NCBI RefSeq assembly: GCF_936928535.1
Contig: NZ_CAKZHY010000170.1
Coordinates: 62,001 to 126,000, forward strand
Direction of reading: 5' to 3'
From: an uncultured Bradyrhizobium sp.
GTDB taxonomy: Bacteria > Pseudomonadota > Alphaproteobacteria > Rhizobiales > Xanthobacteraceae
Length of the DNA stretch: 64,000 bases
Positions 15,209 through 23,211 of the stretch are shown here, in pieces. The position numbers and the translations under genes are program-made. Every line of letters begins with the position of its first letter. The first letter of the stretch is position 1. Below the pieces are notes generated by a model. It saw only the letters and a program-made list of their open reading frames with translations, was not told where the DNA came from and ran no database searches.

Positions 15209-17088
15209 GCGCACAGCCGTCCTCGCCCAGCGCAGAGCGCAGCGTGAGCAATTCTCCGCTGCGGCCGATCTCGTTCGGCGATCCCGTCGTCGACGTCGAA
15301 CGGCGCGCCGATGGCACGATCTATCTGCGGCCGAAGCAACCGCTCGGAAATTATCCCGTCCGCATCACCGATCGTCTGCATCACTGGGCGACGACGACGC
15401 CGGACCGCATCTTCATGGCCGAGCGCGAAGGCGGCCGCGGCTGGCGCAAGATCACCTATGCCGAGCTACTCACCGCGAGCCGGCATATCGCCTCAGGCCT
15501 GATCCAGCGCGGCCTGTCGGCGGAGCGGCCGGTCGTCATTCTCTCCGGCAATTCGATCGACCACGCATTGCTCGCCTTCGGAGCCTTCTATGCTGGCATT
15601 CCGTTCTGCCCGGTGTCGCCGGCCTATTCCCTGGTGTCGAAGGATTACGGCAAGCTCGCATACTTGATGAAGCTGCTGACGCCAGGCCTCGTTTTCGCAG
15701 AGGATGCCGACAAGTTTGCGGACGCGCTCGCTGCCAATGTCTCGCTCGGCACCGAGATCGCGGCGTCCTACGGCCAAGTGCCGGGCCGCGACGTCACCCT
15801 GCTCGCCGACCTGATGGCAACGCCTGTTCGCGGCGACCTCGACGAGCTGCATGAGAAGATCGGGCCCGACACGATCGCAAAATTCCTGCTGACGTCGGGC
15901 TCAACGGGCAATCCCAAGGCTGTCATCAACACCCAGCGCATGATCTGCGCCAACCAGGTCATGCTGCGCGAGACGCTTGCCTTCCTCAAGGATGAGCCGC
16001 CTGTCATCATCGACTGGTTGCCCTGGAATCATACTTTTGGGGGCAACCACAATATCGGGCTGACGCTGTACAACGGCGGCTCGATGTATCTCGACGCCGG
16101 CAAGCCGATCCCCGGCGGCATCGAGGAAACCGTGCGAAATCTCCAGGAGATTTCGCCGACGGTCTATTTCAACGTGCCCAAGGGCTACGAATCGCTGCTG
16201 CCTTATCTGCGCGACGATCAGGGCCTGCGTGCAAAATTCTTCGACCGGCTGCATGCGATGTTCTTCTCCGGCGCGGCGCTGTCGCCGTTCGTCTGGGACA
16301 GTCTCGATGAGCTCGCGGTGAAGGAAAAAGGCTACCGCGTGCCGATGCTCACGGGCCTTGGCGCGACCGAGACTGCGCCGTTCTTCATGTCGGTCAATCC
16401 GCGCACCAGCCGCTCCGGCCATGTCGGCCTCCCCGTCTCTGGCAACGAGGCGAAGCTGGTGCCGAACAACGGCAAGCTCGAGGTCCGTGCCAAGGGGCCG
16501 AACGTGATGCCCGGCTACTGGCGCCAAGCCGACATCAGCGCAAAGTCCTTCGATGAAGAAGGCTTCTACAAGATGGGCGATGCGCTCAAGCCCGCCGACC
16601 CCGACGATCTCAACGCCGGCTTCGATTTCGACGGCCGCGTCAGCGAGGACTTCAAGCTCGCGAGCGGCACCTGGGTCAGCGTCGGCCCGCTGCGTGCGCG
16701 CCTCACCGCCGCCTGCGCGCCGCTGGTGCGCGACGTTGTCATCGCCGGCATCAACCGCGACGAGGTCTCCGCACTCGTCGTCCTCGATCTCGACGGCTGC
16801 CGCCTGGTCAATCCGACGCTACCGGCCGACAATCTCACCGTTACCGCACGCGACCGCCTGGTGCGGGAGGCTTTTCGCGAGCGCCTGACGCGCTTCCTCA
16901 GCCAGGCCACCGGCTCCTCGACGCGCGTCACGCGCGCGATCCTGATGGACACACCGCTCTCGATCGACAAGGGCGAGGTTACCGACAAGGGCTCGATCAA
17001 CCAGCGCGCGGTGCTGGAGCATCGCGGCGCCCTGATCGAGGAGCTCTATGCTGCCAATCCATCGGACCGTGTGATATCGGTCGCTTAA
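15205..17088 (+). CDS. feruloyl-CoA / p-coumaroyl-CoA synthase
   Basis: A 627-residue ATP-dependent acid:CoA ligase of the feruloyl-CoA synthase family. It makes the CoA thioester of ferulate, p-coumarate or a related acid with release of AMP and pyrophosphate. Visible blocks: P-loop LLTSGSTGNPKAVINT (about residues 232-247), the family-specific IDWLPWNHTFGGNHN, the acceptor motif LTGLGATETAP and the C-terminal core KMGDALKPADP with FDFDGRVSEDFKLASG. Length and the WNHTFGGNHN segment are distinctive for this family. Cotranslated with the upstream crotonase. Confidence 0.88.
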   Translation: MSAQPSSPSAERSVSNSPLRPISFGDPVVDVERRADGTIYLRPKQPLGNYPVRITDRLHHWATTTPDRIFMAEREGGRGWRKITYAELLTASRHIASGLIQRGLSAERPVVILSGNSIDHALLAFGAFYAGIPFCPVSPAYSLVSKDYGKLAYLMKLLTPGLVFAEDADKFADALAANVSLGTEIAASYGQVPGRDVTLLADLMATPVRGDLDELHEKIGPDTIAKFLLTSGSTGNPKAVINTQRMICANQVMLRETLAFLKDEPPVIIDWLPWNHTFGGNHNIGLTLYNGGSMYLDAGKPIPGGIEETVRNLQEISPTVYFNVPKGYESLLPYLRDDQGLRAKFFDRLHAMFFSGAALSPFVWDSLDELAVKEKGYRVPMLTGLGATETAPFFMSVNPRTSRSGHVGLPVSGNEAKLVPNNGKLEVRAKGPNVMPGYWRQADISAKSFDEEGFYKMGDALKPADPDDLNAGFDFDGRVSEDFKLASGTWVSVGPLRARLTAACAPLVRDVVIAGINRDEVSALVVLDLDGCRLVNPTLPADNLTVTARDRLVREAFRERLTRFLSQATGSSTRVTRAILMDTPLSIDKGEVTDKGSINQRAVLEHRGALIEELYAANPSDRVISVA

Positions 17089-17113
17089 GAAACCATCGCA
17101 CCAGGAGAACGCC

Positions 17114-17875
17114 ATGTTGTTGAAGGATCAGGCAGCCATCGTCACCGGCGGCGCATCGGGGCTTGGCGCGGCGACCGCGCGGAAACTGGCGGCGCAGGGT
17201 GCCAAGGTCGCGGTGTGCGATCTCAACGCCAAGCTCGCAGAAACCGTTGCCGCCGAGATCAAGGGCGTCGCCGTGACCTGCGACGTCTCCGACGCCGCGT
17301 CCGCCGAAGCTGCGATCGCACAGGCGACCAAGGCCCATGGGCCGGCCCGCGTGCTGGTCAATTGCGCCGGCATCGGCGTTGCGAAGCGCGTCGTCGGCCG
17401 CGACGGCCCGATGGCGCTCGCCGATTTCGACAAGGTGATCAAGGTCAACCTGATCGGCACTTTCAACATGCTGCGCCTGGCAGCGACCGAAATGTCCAAG
17501 CTCGAGCCGCAGGCATCAGGCGAGCGCGGCGTCATCATCAATACGGCGTCCGTGGCTGCCTATGACGGCCAGATCGGGCAATCGGCCTACTCGGCCTCCA
17601 AGGGCGGCATCGTCGGCATGACCTTGCCGATCGCACGCGAGCTGGCGCAGTTCGGCGTCCGCGTGCTGACCATCGCGCCCGGCCTGTTCCTGACGCCTCT
17701 ACTGGCCAATCTGCCGCAGGAAGCGCAGGACTCGCTCGCCGCCGCGATTCCGTTCCCGCGCCGGCTCGGCAACGCCGACGAGTTCGCCGCGCTCGCGCTG
17801 CACATGGTCGAGAACTCCTACCTGAACGGCGAAGTGGTGCGCCTCGACGGCTCGCTGCGCATGGCGCCGAAATAG
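17114..17875 (+). CDS. short-chain dehydrogenase, 3-hydroxyacyl-CoA dehydrogenase type II-like
   Basis: A 253-residue SDR. Cofactor motif TGGASGLG (residues 12-19), NCAG motif (LVNCAGIGVAKR) and the Ser-Tyr-Lys triad in NTASVAAYDGQIGQSAYSASKGG. The whole reads like HSD17B10-type 3-hydroxyacyl-CoA dehydrogenases (for example the RIAPGLFLTPLL-like segment). It would oxidise the 3-hydroxy-3-aryl-propanoyl-CoA made by the crotonase to the 3-keto ester using NAD. Third gene of the operon, 25 bases after the ligase. Confidence 0.85.
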   Translation: MLLKDQAAIVTGGASGLGAATARKLAAQGAKVAVCDLNAKLAETVAAEIKGVAVTCDVSDAASAEAAIAQATKAHGPARVLVNCAGIGVAKRVVGRDGPMALADFDKVIKVNLIGTFNMLRLAATEMSKLEPQASGERGVIINTASVAAYDGQIGQSAYSASKGGIVGMTLPIARELAQFGVRVLTIAPGLFLTPLLANLPQEAQDSLAAAIPFPRRLGNADEFAALALHMVENSYLNGEVVRLDGSLRMAPK

Positions 17876-17887
17876 GGCGCGCAACGC

Positions 17888-18307
17888 ATGTTCGTGAACC
17901 GGCGCGACGTCCAGATCCAGTGGGGCGACTGCGACCCCGCCAATATCGTCTACTATCCGCGTTATTTCGCGATGTTCGACGATTCGACGTCGACCCTGTT
18001 CGAGGTCGCCGGTTTCTCCAAGCAGGACCTGGTCCGCAAATACGGCTTGGTGGGCATCCCCATGGTCGACACGCGGTCCAAGTTCTACATCCCCTCGACC
18101 TATGGCGACTGGATCACCATCGAAACGAAGATCGAGAGCATCAAGCGCTCGAGCTTCGAGGTGAAGCACAACGTCTACAAGGGCGAGGCGCTCGCCATCG
18201 AAGGTTTTGAGACCCGCGTTCTGGTCGGCCGCGACCCCGTTAACCCCGACAAACTGAAATCGGCACCGTTTCCGCCGGAAATGGTAGCAAAATTCACTGG
18301 GAGTTAG
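17888..18307 (+). CDS. 4-hydroxybenzoyl-CoA thioesterase-like protein
   Basis: A 139-residue hotdog-fold protein. The active-site segment WGDCDPANIVYYPRYF (residues 12-27) is close to the 4-hydroxybenzoyl-CoA thioesterase of Pseudomonas CBS3, where the second Asp of GDCDP (here Asp16) is the catalytic nucleophile. It would release free 4-hydroxybenzoate or vanillate from its CoA ester after side-chain shortening. The gap to the dehydrogenase is twelve bases, so it is in the same operon. PobA nearby could then act on the product. Confidence 0.82.
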   Translation: MFVNRRDVQIQWGDCDPANIVYYPRYFAMFDDSTSTLFEVAGFSKQDLVRKYGLVGIPMVDTRSKFYIPSTYGDWITIETKIESIKRSSFEVKHNVYKGEALAIEGFETRVLVGRDPVNPDKLKSAPFPPEMVAKFTGS

Positions 18308-18398
18308 AGTCTGGAGCTAAATCGCCGCATCGCCAAAAGACGGGGCTGAATTCATCCCCGATTTCTGCTTTCAAACAAAAACGCCAAGGGAGGAATTG

Positions 18399-19550
18399 AT
18401 GAAACGCTTTTACCTGACCGCCGCCATCGCGGCGGCGACGCTGGCACTGCCGGCCTTGCCTGCACTCGCCCAGACCGCCGAAATCACCATCGGCATCACC
18501 ACCACCACGACCGGCCCCGGCGCCGCGCTCGGAATCCCCGAGCGCAACGCACTGGAATTCGTGCCGAAGGAAATCGGCGGCGTGCCGCTGAAAGTGATCG
18601 TGCTCGACGACGGCGGCGATCCCACCACCGCGACCACCAACGCACGTCGTTTTGTGACGGAATCCAAGGCCGACATCATCATGGGCTCGGCGCTGACGCC
18701 GCCGACGATCGCAGTCTCCAACGTCGCCAATGAAGCGGGCATTCCGCATTTCGGCCTCGCGCCGTTCCCGATCACGCCGGAGCGCATGAAGTGGTCCGTG
18801 GCGATGCCGCAGCCGATTCCGATCATGGGCAAGGTGCTCTATGAGCACATGAAGGCGCATAACGTGAAGACGGTCGGCTATATCGGCTACTCCGACTCCT
18901 ACGGCGACCTCTGGTTCAACGACTTCAAGGCCCAGGGCGTGCCGATGGGTCTCGCTCTTGCGGACGAAGAGCGGTTTGCACGTCCCGATACTTCGGTGAC
19001 CGGACAGGTGCTGAAGCTCGTCGCCGCCAATCCCGACGCGATCCTGGTCGGCGCCTCCGGCACTGCCGCAGCACTGCCGCAGACCGAACTGCGCGAACGC
19101 GGCTATCAAGGCCTGATCTACCAGACCCACGGCGCGGCCAGCATGGACTTCATCCGTATCGCCGGTAAGGCGGCCGAAGGCGTGCTGATGGCATCAGGAC
19201 CGGTGATGGATCCCGAAGATCAGCCGGACACCGCCCTGACAAAGAAGCCCGGCACGGCGCTGAACGCCGCCTATGAAGGCAAATACGGCCCGCACAGCCG
19301 CAGCCAGTTCGCCGGGCATTCCTACGATGCGTTCGAGATCCTCAAGCGCGTCATCCCTGTTGCGCTGAAGACGGCAAAGCCCGGCACGCCGGAATTCCGC
19401 GAGGCCATCCGCCAGGCACTGCTGTCGGAGCGGGAGATGGCGGCCAGCCAGGGCGTCTACAACTTCACCGAAAAGGATCGCTACGGCCTTGACGACCGCT
19501 CGCGCATCCTGCTGACGGTCAAGGACGGCAAATACACGCTCGCGAAGTAA
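18399..19550 (+). CDS. ABC transporter substrate-binding protein, branched-chain amino acid type
   Basis: A 383-residue exported protein, signal peptide to about residue 25 (PALAQ). The mature part has the Leu/Ile/Val-binding-protein fold (ITIGITTTTTGPGAALG; VIVLDDGGDPTTATTNARRFV; VKTVGYIGYSDSYGDLW). In R. palustris a protein of this kind (CouP) binds p-coumarate, ferulate and cinnamate, and its gene sits in the matching cluster. No permease or ATPase genes follow here; a terminator comes at once, so its partners are elsewhere. Good ribosome site GGGAGGA five bases before ATG 18399. Confidence 0.83.
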   Translation: MKRFYLTAAIAAATLALPALPALAQTAEITIGITTTTTGPGAALGIPERNALEFVPKEIGGVPLKVIVLDDGGDPTTATTNARRFVTESKADIIMGSALTPPTIAVSNVANEAGIPHFGLAPFPITPERMKWSVAMPQPIPIMGKVLYEHMKAHNVKTVGYIGYSDSYGDLWFNDFKAQGVPMGLALADEERFARPDTSVTGQVLKLVAANPDAILVGASGTAAALPQTELRERGYQGLIYQTHGAASMDFIRIAGKAAEGVLMASGPVMDPEDQPDTALTKKPGTALNAAYEGKYGPHSRSQFAGHSYDAFEILKRVIPVALKTAKPGTPEFREAIRQALLSEREMAASQGVYNFTEKDRYGLDDRSRILLTVKDGKYTLAK

Positions 19551-19574
19551 GCGGCGACGGTCTACGAAACGACG

Positions 19575-19608
19575 AGAGCCGGCCCATCAGGCCGGCTCTT
19601 TTCTTTTG
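19575..19608 (+). terminator. intrinsic terminator of the hydroxycinnamate operon
   Basis: Perfect 10-base arms AGAGCCGGCC and GGCCGGCTCT around a CATCA loop, followed by TTTCTTTT. Confidence 0.92.
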
Positions 19609-19625
19609 CACGTCGCGCGATTGCG

Positions 19626-20354
19626 TCAGGCTGCCTGGCGCAGCGGCGTCCAGGCGAACTCCGGATAATAGATGTCCATCATCCGGTCGACATAGGCGGT
19701 GAGGTTCGGAAATCCCTCCGCGCGGTCGCGCAGGCTTGACTCGAAGAACGGCGTCAAAATGCCGGCGAGCGCGCCGAACGCGGTCGCATCGACACCGCTG
19801 GGCTTGTCGCCCATCAGATAGGATTTGTCGCCAAGCTGCACCGACAATGCGAACAGCGAACGCACGGCGAGATCGACATCATCGTCCGGTCCATGGCGAC
19901 CAAGACCGGAGAGCAGATAGTTCTCGGCGACGCGGAACTGCGCATCCTCGCGCAGCTTCTCTCTGGCGTGCTCCGGCGCGCCGTCGAAGAAATGCGCAGG
20001 CCCCTTGGCAAAATTGAGCGGATCGACCCAGCGTGCGCCGACCAGCGCCCAGTAGACGTGATGCTCGATCATGCGCTCGAATGCCCAGGCCTGTGCGCGC
20101 TCGGCCAAGGAGAGGCCGGCATCGAAGTCGAAGCCGTAGCGGCGCTCGATATGAGCGCGAATGAAGGTCGAATCGGCCACCGCCTCACCGTCATCGTCGA
20201 TAAAAGGCAGCTGCCCCTTGGGGGAAGCCGGCGGCATGGCGCGCTCCTTCCGGTACGGCAGTCCCGCCATCTTGAGCTGCACCTCGGTCTTGGTGACGAA
20301 GGGGCTGATTTCCGGCAGGCCGAAGCCGGTGCCGAAGCCGTAAAGCGTGATCAT
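19626..20354 (-). CDS. glutathione S-transferase-fold protein
   Basis: A 242-residue protein with an N-terminal thioredoxin-like GST domain (MITLYGFGTGFGLPEISPFVTKTEVQLKMAGLPYR, then PKGQLPFIDDDGEAVADSTFI) and an all-helical C-terminal domain. It belongs to the metaxin/FAXC-like branch of GSTs. The glutathione-site region PFIDDDG plus DS is kept. It would conjugate or carry an electrophile. Its promoter contains a 28-base palindrome that matches one before the nearby WYL regulator, so it is probably under that regulator. Start ATG 20354. Confidence 0.8.
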   Translation of the reverse strand: MITLYGFGTGFGLPEISPFVTKTEVQLKMAGLPYRKERAMPPASPKGQLPFIDDDGEAVADSTFIRAHIERRYGFDFDAGLSLAERAQAWAFERMIEHHVYWALVGARWVDPLNFAKGPAHFFDGAPEHAREKLREDAQFRVAENYLLSGLGRHGPDDDVDLAVRSLFALSVQLGDKSYLMGDKPSGVDATAFGALAGILTPFFESSLRDRAEGFPNLTAYVDRMMDIYYPEFAWTPLRQAA

Positions 20355-20392
20355 GCGAGCTCTCCTGAACCTGCCGAAAGAGTGGACGGAAC

Positions 20393-20656
20393 CTAGTGCC
20401 GGGCTGCTGCCACCATGGTGGCAGCAGCCGTGATATCTTCTGCGAAACGGGCCCCCCGCCAGGCGCGACCCATCACATGGCGGGCCAGCGCGTCCGCAGC
20501 CTGGATCAGCGAACGTGCCACCACGGTTGCGAGCGCGAGGCGGAGGTCGGCGGCAGGGAGTTCGAGAAACATGAAGCGGCCGAAGACTCTGGCATGCAAC
20601 GAGGCCTGCGCTCGCCACAGCGGACCAGCCAGGCCAAGATGGATTGGAGTGATCAT
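20393..20656 (-). CDS. small hypothetical protein
   Basis: An 87-residue open frame, Ala- and Arg-rich, starting ATG 20656 (MITPIHLGLAGPLWRA). It lies between the GST gene and the divergent WYL regulator, with a matching operator on each side. The helix ADLRLALATVVARSLIQAADALARHVMGRAW could be amphipathic; no known motif is visible. The first operator overlaps its last codons. It could be a real regulated gene or an accidental frame; moderate support from its position in the divergent promoter region. Confidence 0.45.
   Translation of the reverse strand: MITPIHLGLAGPLWRAQASLHARVFGRFMFLELPAADLRLALATVVARSLIQAADALARHVMGRAWRGARFAEDITAAATMVAAARH
20402..20429. promoter_or_regulatory. 28-base perfect palindrome, operator before the GST gene
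   Basis: Perfect dyad centred on CCATGG; its core is TGCTGCCA-N6-TGGCAGCA (20405-20426). It is 48 bases before the GST start codon. The same half-sites with the same spacer recur at 20704-20725. Confidence 0.75.
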
Positions 20657-20703
20657 GGACAAACCCTCTTCAGTCGATGTGTTGTCCCGGTATAGAACTC
20701 CCC

Positions 20704-20725
20704 TGCTGCCAACATCCTGTCAGCA
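20704..20725. promoter_or_regulatory. second copy of the operator, before the WYL regulator
   Basis: TGCTGCCA-N6-TGTCAGCA, seven of eight arm positions symmetrical, same half-sites and spacer as at 20405. Lies between the small minus-strand gene and the WYL gene, so it could control both. Confidence 0.72.
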
Positions 20726-20768
20726 TGCACGCGCCGTTTTCTGATTCGTCCCCGAGAAGAGAATTGTC

Positions 20769-21467
20769 ATGAGACGCGCCGACCGGCTGTTTCAGATTAT
20801 CCAGGTGCTGAGGCGGACCCGTAAGCCGCTGACTGCGGACGCGATTGCGGCTGAGCTCGAGACCTCGAAGCGCACGATCTATCGCGACATCGCAACGTTG
20901 ATGGGCCAGCGCGTGCCGATCCGCGGCGAAGCCGGCATGGGCTACATCCTGGAAAAGGGATTTGACCTGCCGCCCTTGATGCTGACACCAGACGAGATCG
21001 AGGCGGCGGTGCTGGGCGCGCAATGGGTCGCGGGCCATGCCGATTCCGCGCTGGCGCGCGCGGCCGAAGACTTGATGGCCAAGATCGCCGACACCGTGCC
21101 TGAGCGGCTGCGCCCCTTCGTGCTGGAGCCGGCGAGCCGCGCGCGGCCAAGCTGGAACAGGGAGCCGGACCGTCTGGACATGGCGCGTACGCGCACGCAA
21201 ATCCACGAAGGCAAGAAGATCATGCTGCGCTACCGCGACGAACAGGGTCGCCCCAGCGAACGCATGATCTGGCCGATCTCGGTCGGCTATCTCGAAGCCG
21301 TCCGCCTGCTCGCCGCCTGGTGCGAGCTACGCAGCGACTTCCGCAGCTTCCGCACCGACCGCGTCGTGGATGCCACCTATCTCGACGAACGATACCCTGA
21401 AAGACGCGACGTGCTGCGCGCGAAATGGCGGCAGAGCCTGGTCTGGGGTCCGCCGAAAGACACATGA
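20769..21467 (+). CDS. WYL/YafY-type HTH transcriptional regulator
   Basis: A 232-residue regulator. Residues 1-55 form a DeoR-like winged helix (MRRADRLFQIIQVLRR, then LTADAIAAELETSKRTIYRDIATLM). Residues 130-230 form a WYL domain with the ligand-sensing region LRYRDEQGRPSERMIWPISVGYLEAVRLLAAWCELR. WYL domains bind ligands such as nucleotides or DNA breaks in known cases; the ligand is unknown here. Matching dyads lie before this gene and before the GST gene. Its last codons overlap the start of the next gene (ATGA). Confidence 0.88.
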   Translation: MRRADRLFQIIQVLRRTRKPLTADAIAAELETSKRTIYRDIATLMGQRVPIRGEAGMGYILEKGFDLPPLMLTPDEIEAAVLGAQWVAGHADSALARAAEDLMAKIADTVPERLRPFVLEPASRARPSWNREPDRLDMARTRTQIHEGKKIMLRYRDEQGRPSERMIWPISVGYLEAVRLLAAWCELRSDFRSFRTDRVVDATYLDERYPERRDVLRAKWRQSLVWGPPKDT

Positions 21468-21787
21468 CGCCAATGGAAGAGATCGATCAGTCGAGCTACT
21501 GCCAGAGCTGCGGCGCCTGCTGTGGCTATTCGCAGAACTGGCCGCGCTTCTCGATCGAGAGCGACGAGGAGCTTGCGTTGATCCCGGCGGCATTCGTCAA
21601 CGCGCGCCAGTCCGGCATGCGCTGCGAGGGGGATCGCTGTTCGGCGCTGCAGGGAGAAATCGGCAAGGCCACCAGGTGCAGCATCTATGCGGTGCGGCCG
21701 GAGGTGTGCCGCACCTGCATGCCAGGCGACGCCGAATGCGCGATGGCGCGGCGGAAGTTCGGGCTGCCTGTTATAGCTAGCGCATGA
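21464..21787 (+). CDS. YkgJ-family cysteine-cluster protein
   Basis: A 107-residue protein starting at ATG 21464, which overlaps the regulator's stop (ATGA), so it is translationally coupled. Cys pattern CQSCGACC near residues 13-20, then CEGDRC, CSIYAVRPEVCRTC and C further on: the zinc or iron-sulphur cluster motif of the YkgJ/UPF0153 family. Function unknown; related proteins have been linked to metal or iron-sulphur binding. It is in the same operon as the WYL gene. Confidence 0.85.
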   Translation: MTPMEEIDQSSYCQSCGACCGYSQNWPRFSIESDEELALIPAAFVNARQSGMRCEGDRCSALQGEIGKATRCSIYAVRPEVCRTCMPGDAECAMARRKFGLPVIASA

Positions 21788-21832
21788 TCCGGAAAAGTGT
21801 GCAGCGGTTTTCCGCCAAGATCATGCGCCAAC
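21780..21832. repeat. dispersed palindromic repeat, copy 2
   Basis: GCATGATCCGGAAAA at the left and TTTTCCG with GATCATGC at the right form an inverted repeat around GTGTGCAGCGG. Same element as at 4105-4155. It overlaps the 3' end of the YkgJ-type gene. Confidence 0.75.
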
Positions 21833-21842
21833 AACGAGCCGC

Positions 21843-22241
21843 TTAGGCGGGAACGGCTTCGCTGATCTCGTCATCGATTTCGTCGTCCAGCGGTGCGAGC
21901 ACCGAGAGCGGCTTGGTCGACAACGTGATCGGCTTCCGGCCCCCTGACAGCGACGGCGACGATTTGGCCGAGCCTTCGCGCGACAGCGCGTAGAGCGTCG
22001 AGCCGACACGGCCACCGCTTTCGATCAGGTCGCGCTCGCTGCAGCTGCTCGCGATCGCGACAGCCAGCGAGTGCAGATGGCTACGGCGATAGCAAAACAA
22101 CGCCAGCCTGGCGCGGACGTCAGGGGAAACACTCTCAACCAGCCTCGGCAGGCCGCTTTCATTGGCGCGGTACATCTCGCCAAGAAGCTCGTCACGAACC
22201 GGGCAGAAATCGCTTTCAAAAGCGTCGCGGCTTGAAAACAT
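21843..22241 (-). CDS. conserved hypothetical protein
   Basis: A 132-residue cytoplasmic protein (start ATG 22241; GGGAGAAC ahead). The N-terminal 80 residues are helical (DELLGEMYRANESGLPRLVESVSPDVRARLALFCYRRSHLHSLAVAIASSC). The tail is acidic and Ser/Pro-rich (SSPSLSGGRKPITLS to DDEIDDEISEAVPA). I do not recognise the family; similar proteins seem common in Bradyrhizobium. No partner gene: neighbours are on unrelated units. Confidence 0.6.
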   Translation of the reverse strand: MFSSRDAFESDFCPVRDELLGEMYRANESGLPRLVESVSPDVRARLALFCYRRSHLHSLAVAIASSCSERDLIESGGRVGSTLYALSREGSAKSSPSLSGGRKPITLSTKPLSVLAPLDDEIDDEISEAVPA

Positions 22242-22373
22242 TGTAGTTCTCCCTCGTGTCGGGAAGATGCAGCGCAATTCTCTAATGAAAGGTTAACCAC
22301 CCTGGGCGGTAGTCACCCGGGGTCCTTGCGCGTGGGGCGCGAATCAGTCGGCGCGATGGCGCCTGCTGCCTGC

Positions 22374-22452
22374 CGTCATTCCGCGGCGATCCGGCGGCCC
22401 GAACCCGGTGTTTCCAGGTTGCGGGTCTCGCTTCGCCGCTCGGAACGACCGT
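22374..22452. repeat. palindromic intergenic element
   Basis: Short inverted element bounded by CCGTCATTCCG on the left and CGGAACGACCG on the right, with inner repeats around CCCGGTGTTTCCAGGTTGCGGG. Similar in kind to other intergenic palindromes in the window. No gene found between 22242 and 22459. Confidence 0.5.
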
Positions 22453-22459
22453 GCCAGCC

Positions 22460-22861
22460 TCAGTTCGCCGCCATGAAAATGGAAAGGCCGAAGCCGGTCA
22501 GGTGGTGCAGCGCCTGGTCGACGCCAATCAGGGTCCAGAACCAGGGGTGCTCCTGGTTGACGCCAAAATTTGCCGAGACGAATCCCTTGGCGCGGTCGAT
22601 CGTAATGTGGATGACGAAGTCGATCAGCGCCACGAACCAGAATTTTGGCGCCACGATCAGGATCAATGGCAACGCAACCGCAAAGTGAACCAGGCAATGC
22701 ACCAGGAGCGGCAAAGCCCAGCCGTGCTTCTGGTCCTTGCCGTGCGCCATCCAGGCCGTTTGCAGGACGAAATCGGCGATGATGTGCTTGAAGGTAAGCA
22801 GCAACATCCAGCCAATGAGCGCTTCAACCGGAACCGCCGATGACAGGGGTGGAAACGACAA
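22460..22861 (-). CDS. DUF3307-family membrane protein
   Basis: A 133-residue protein with three or four helices. It keeps the DUF3307 pattern: MLLLTFKHIIADFVLQTAWMA near the start, VHCLVHFAVALPLI, IDFVIHITIDRAKG and DQALHHLTGFGLSI with several His residues in or next to membrane helices (KHIIADF, HCLVH, DRAKG, DQALHH). The family function is unknown. The conserved Asp/His pattern could bind a metal in the membrane, but that is my inference. Confidence 0.8.
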   Translation of the reverse strand: MSFPPLSSAVPVEALIGWMLLLTFKHIIADFVLQTAWMAHGKDQKHGWALPLLVHCLVHFAVALPLILIVAPKFWFVALIDFVIHITIDRAKGFVSANFGVNQEHPWFWTLIGVDQALHHLTGFGLSIFMAAN

Positions 22862-23211
22862 AGCTGACGCCCTCGTTGTCTCGATGAGAAAAAATGGAGC
22901 GTTCAGCGCAACTTCTTCTTGGACCCGTCAAGACCGTCGGGACCGACGATTTATGACATTTCCCGCGCCGGAATGCAGCCGGGGGGAACCGGAAAATCGC
23001 CAAGTGTGGCTAAACGGTGATAGGATGATCAAGCACACGGGTTCGCCCAAGTAAGGTTACCTCCGGCGCGGAATTTGCTTTCCGGGACTGGAGCGCTATC
23101 ATCCAAAGGTAGAGGATTATCGTTCTTTTTTAAACGCTTACGAAATTTTAGCGCGGGCCGCCGGCGATAACCGTAGCGCCTGCCATTCAGGGAATAAGGC
23201 CAGGTGCTGCC
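22862..23211. other. 350-base gap without a gene
   Basis: No open frame with a ribosome site was found. The stretch 23090-23150 is AT-richer than its surroundings (long T and A runs near GTTCTTTTTTAAACG) and probably holds the promoter of the TAXI gene that starts at 23212. Confidence 0.5.
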
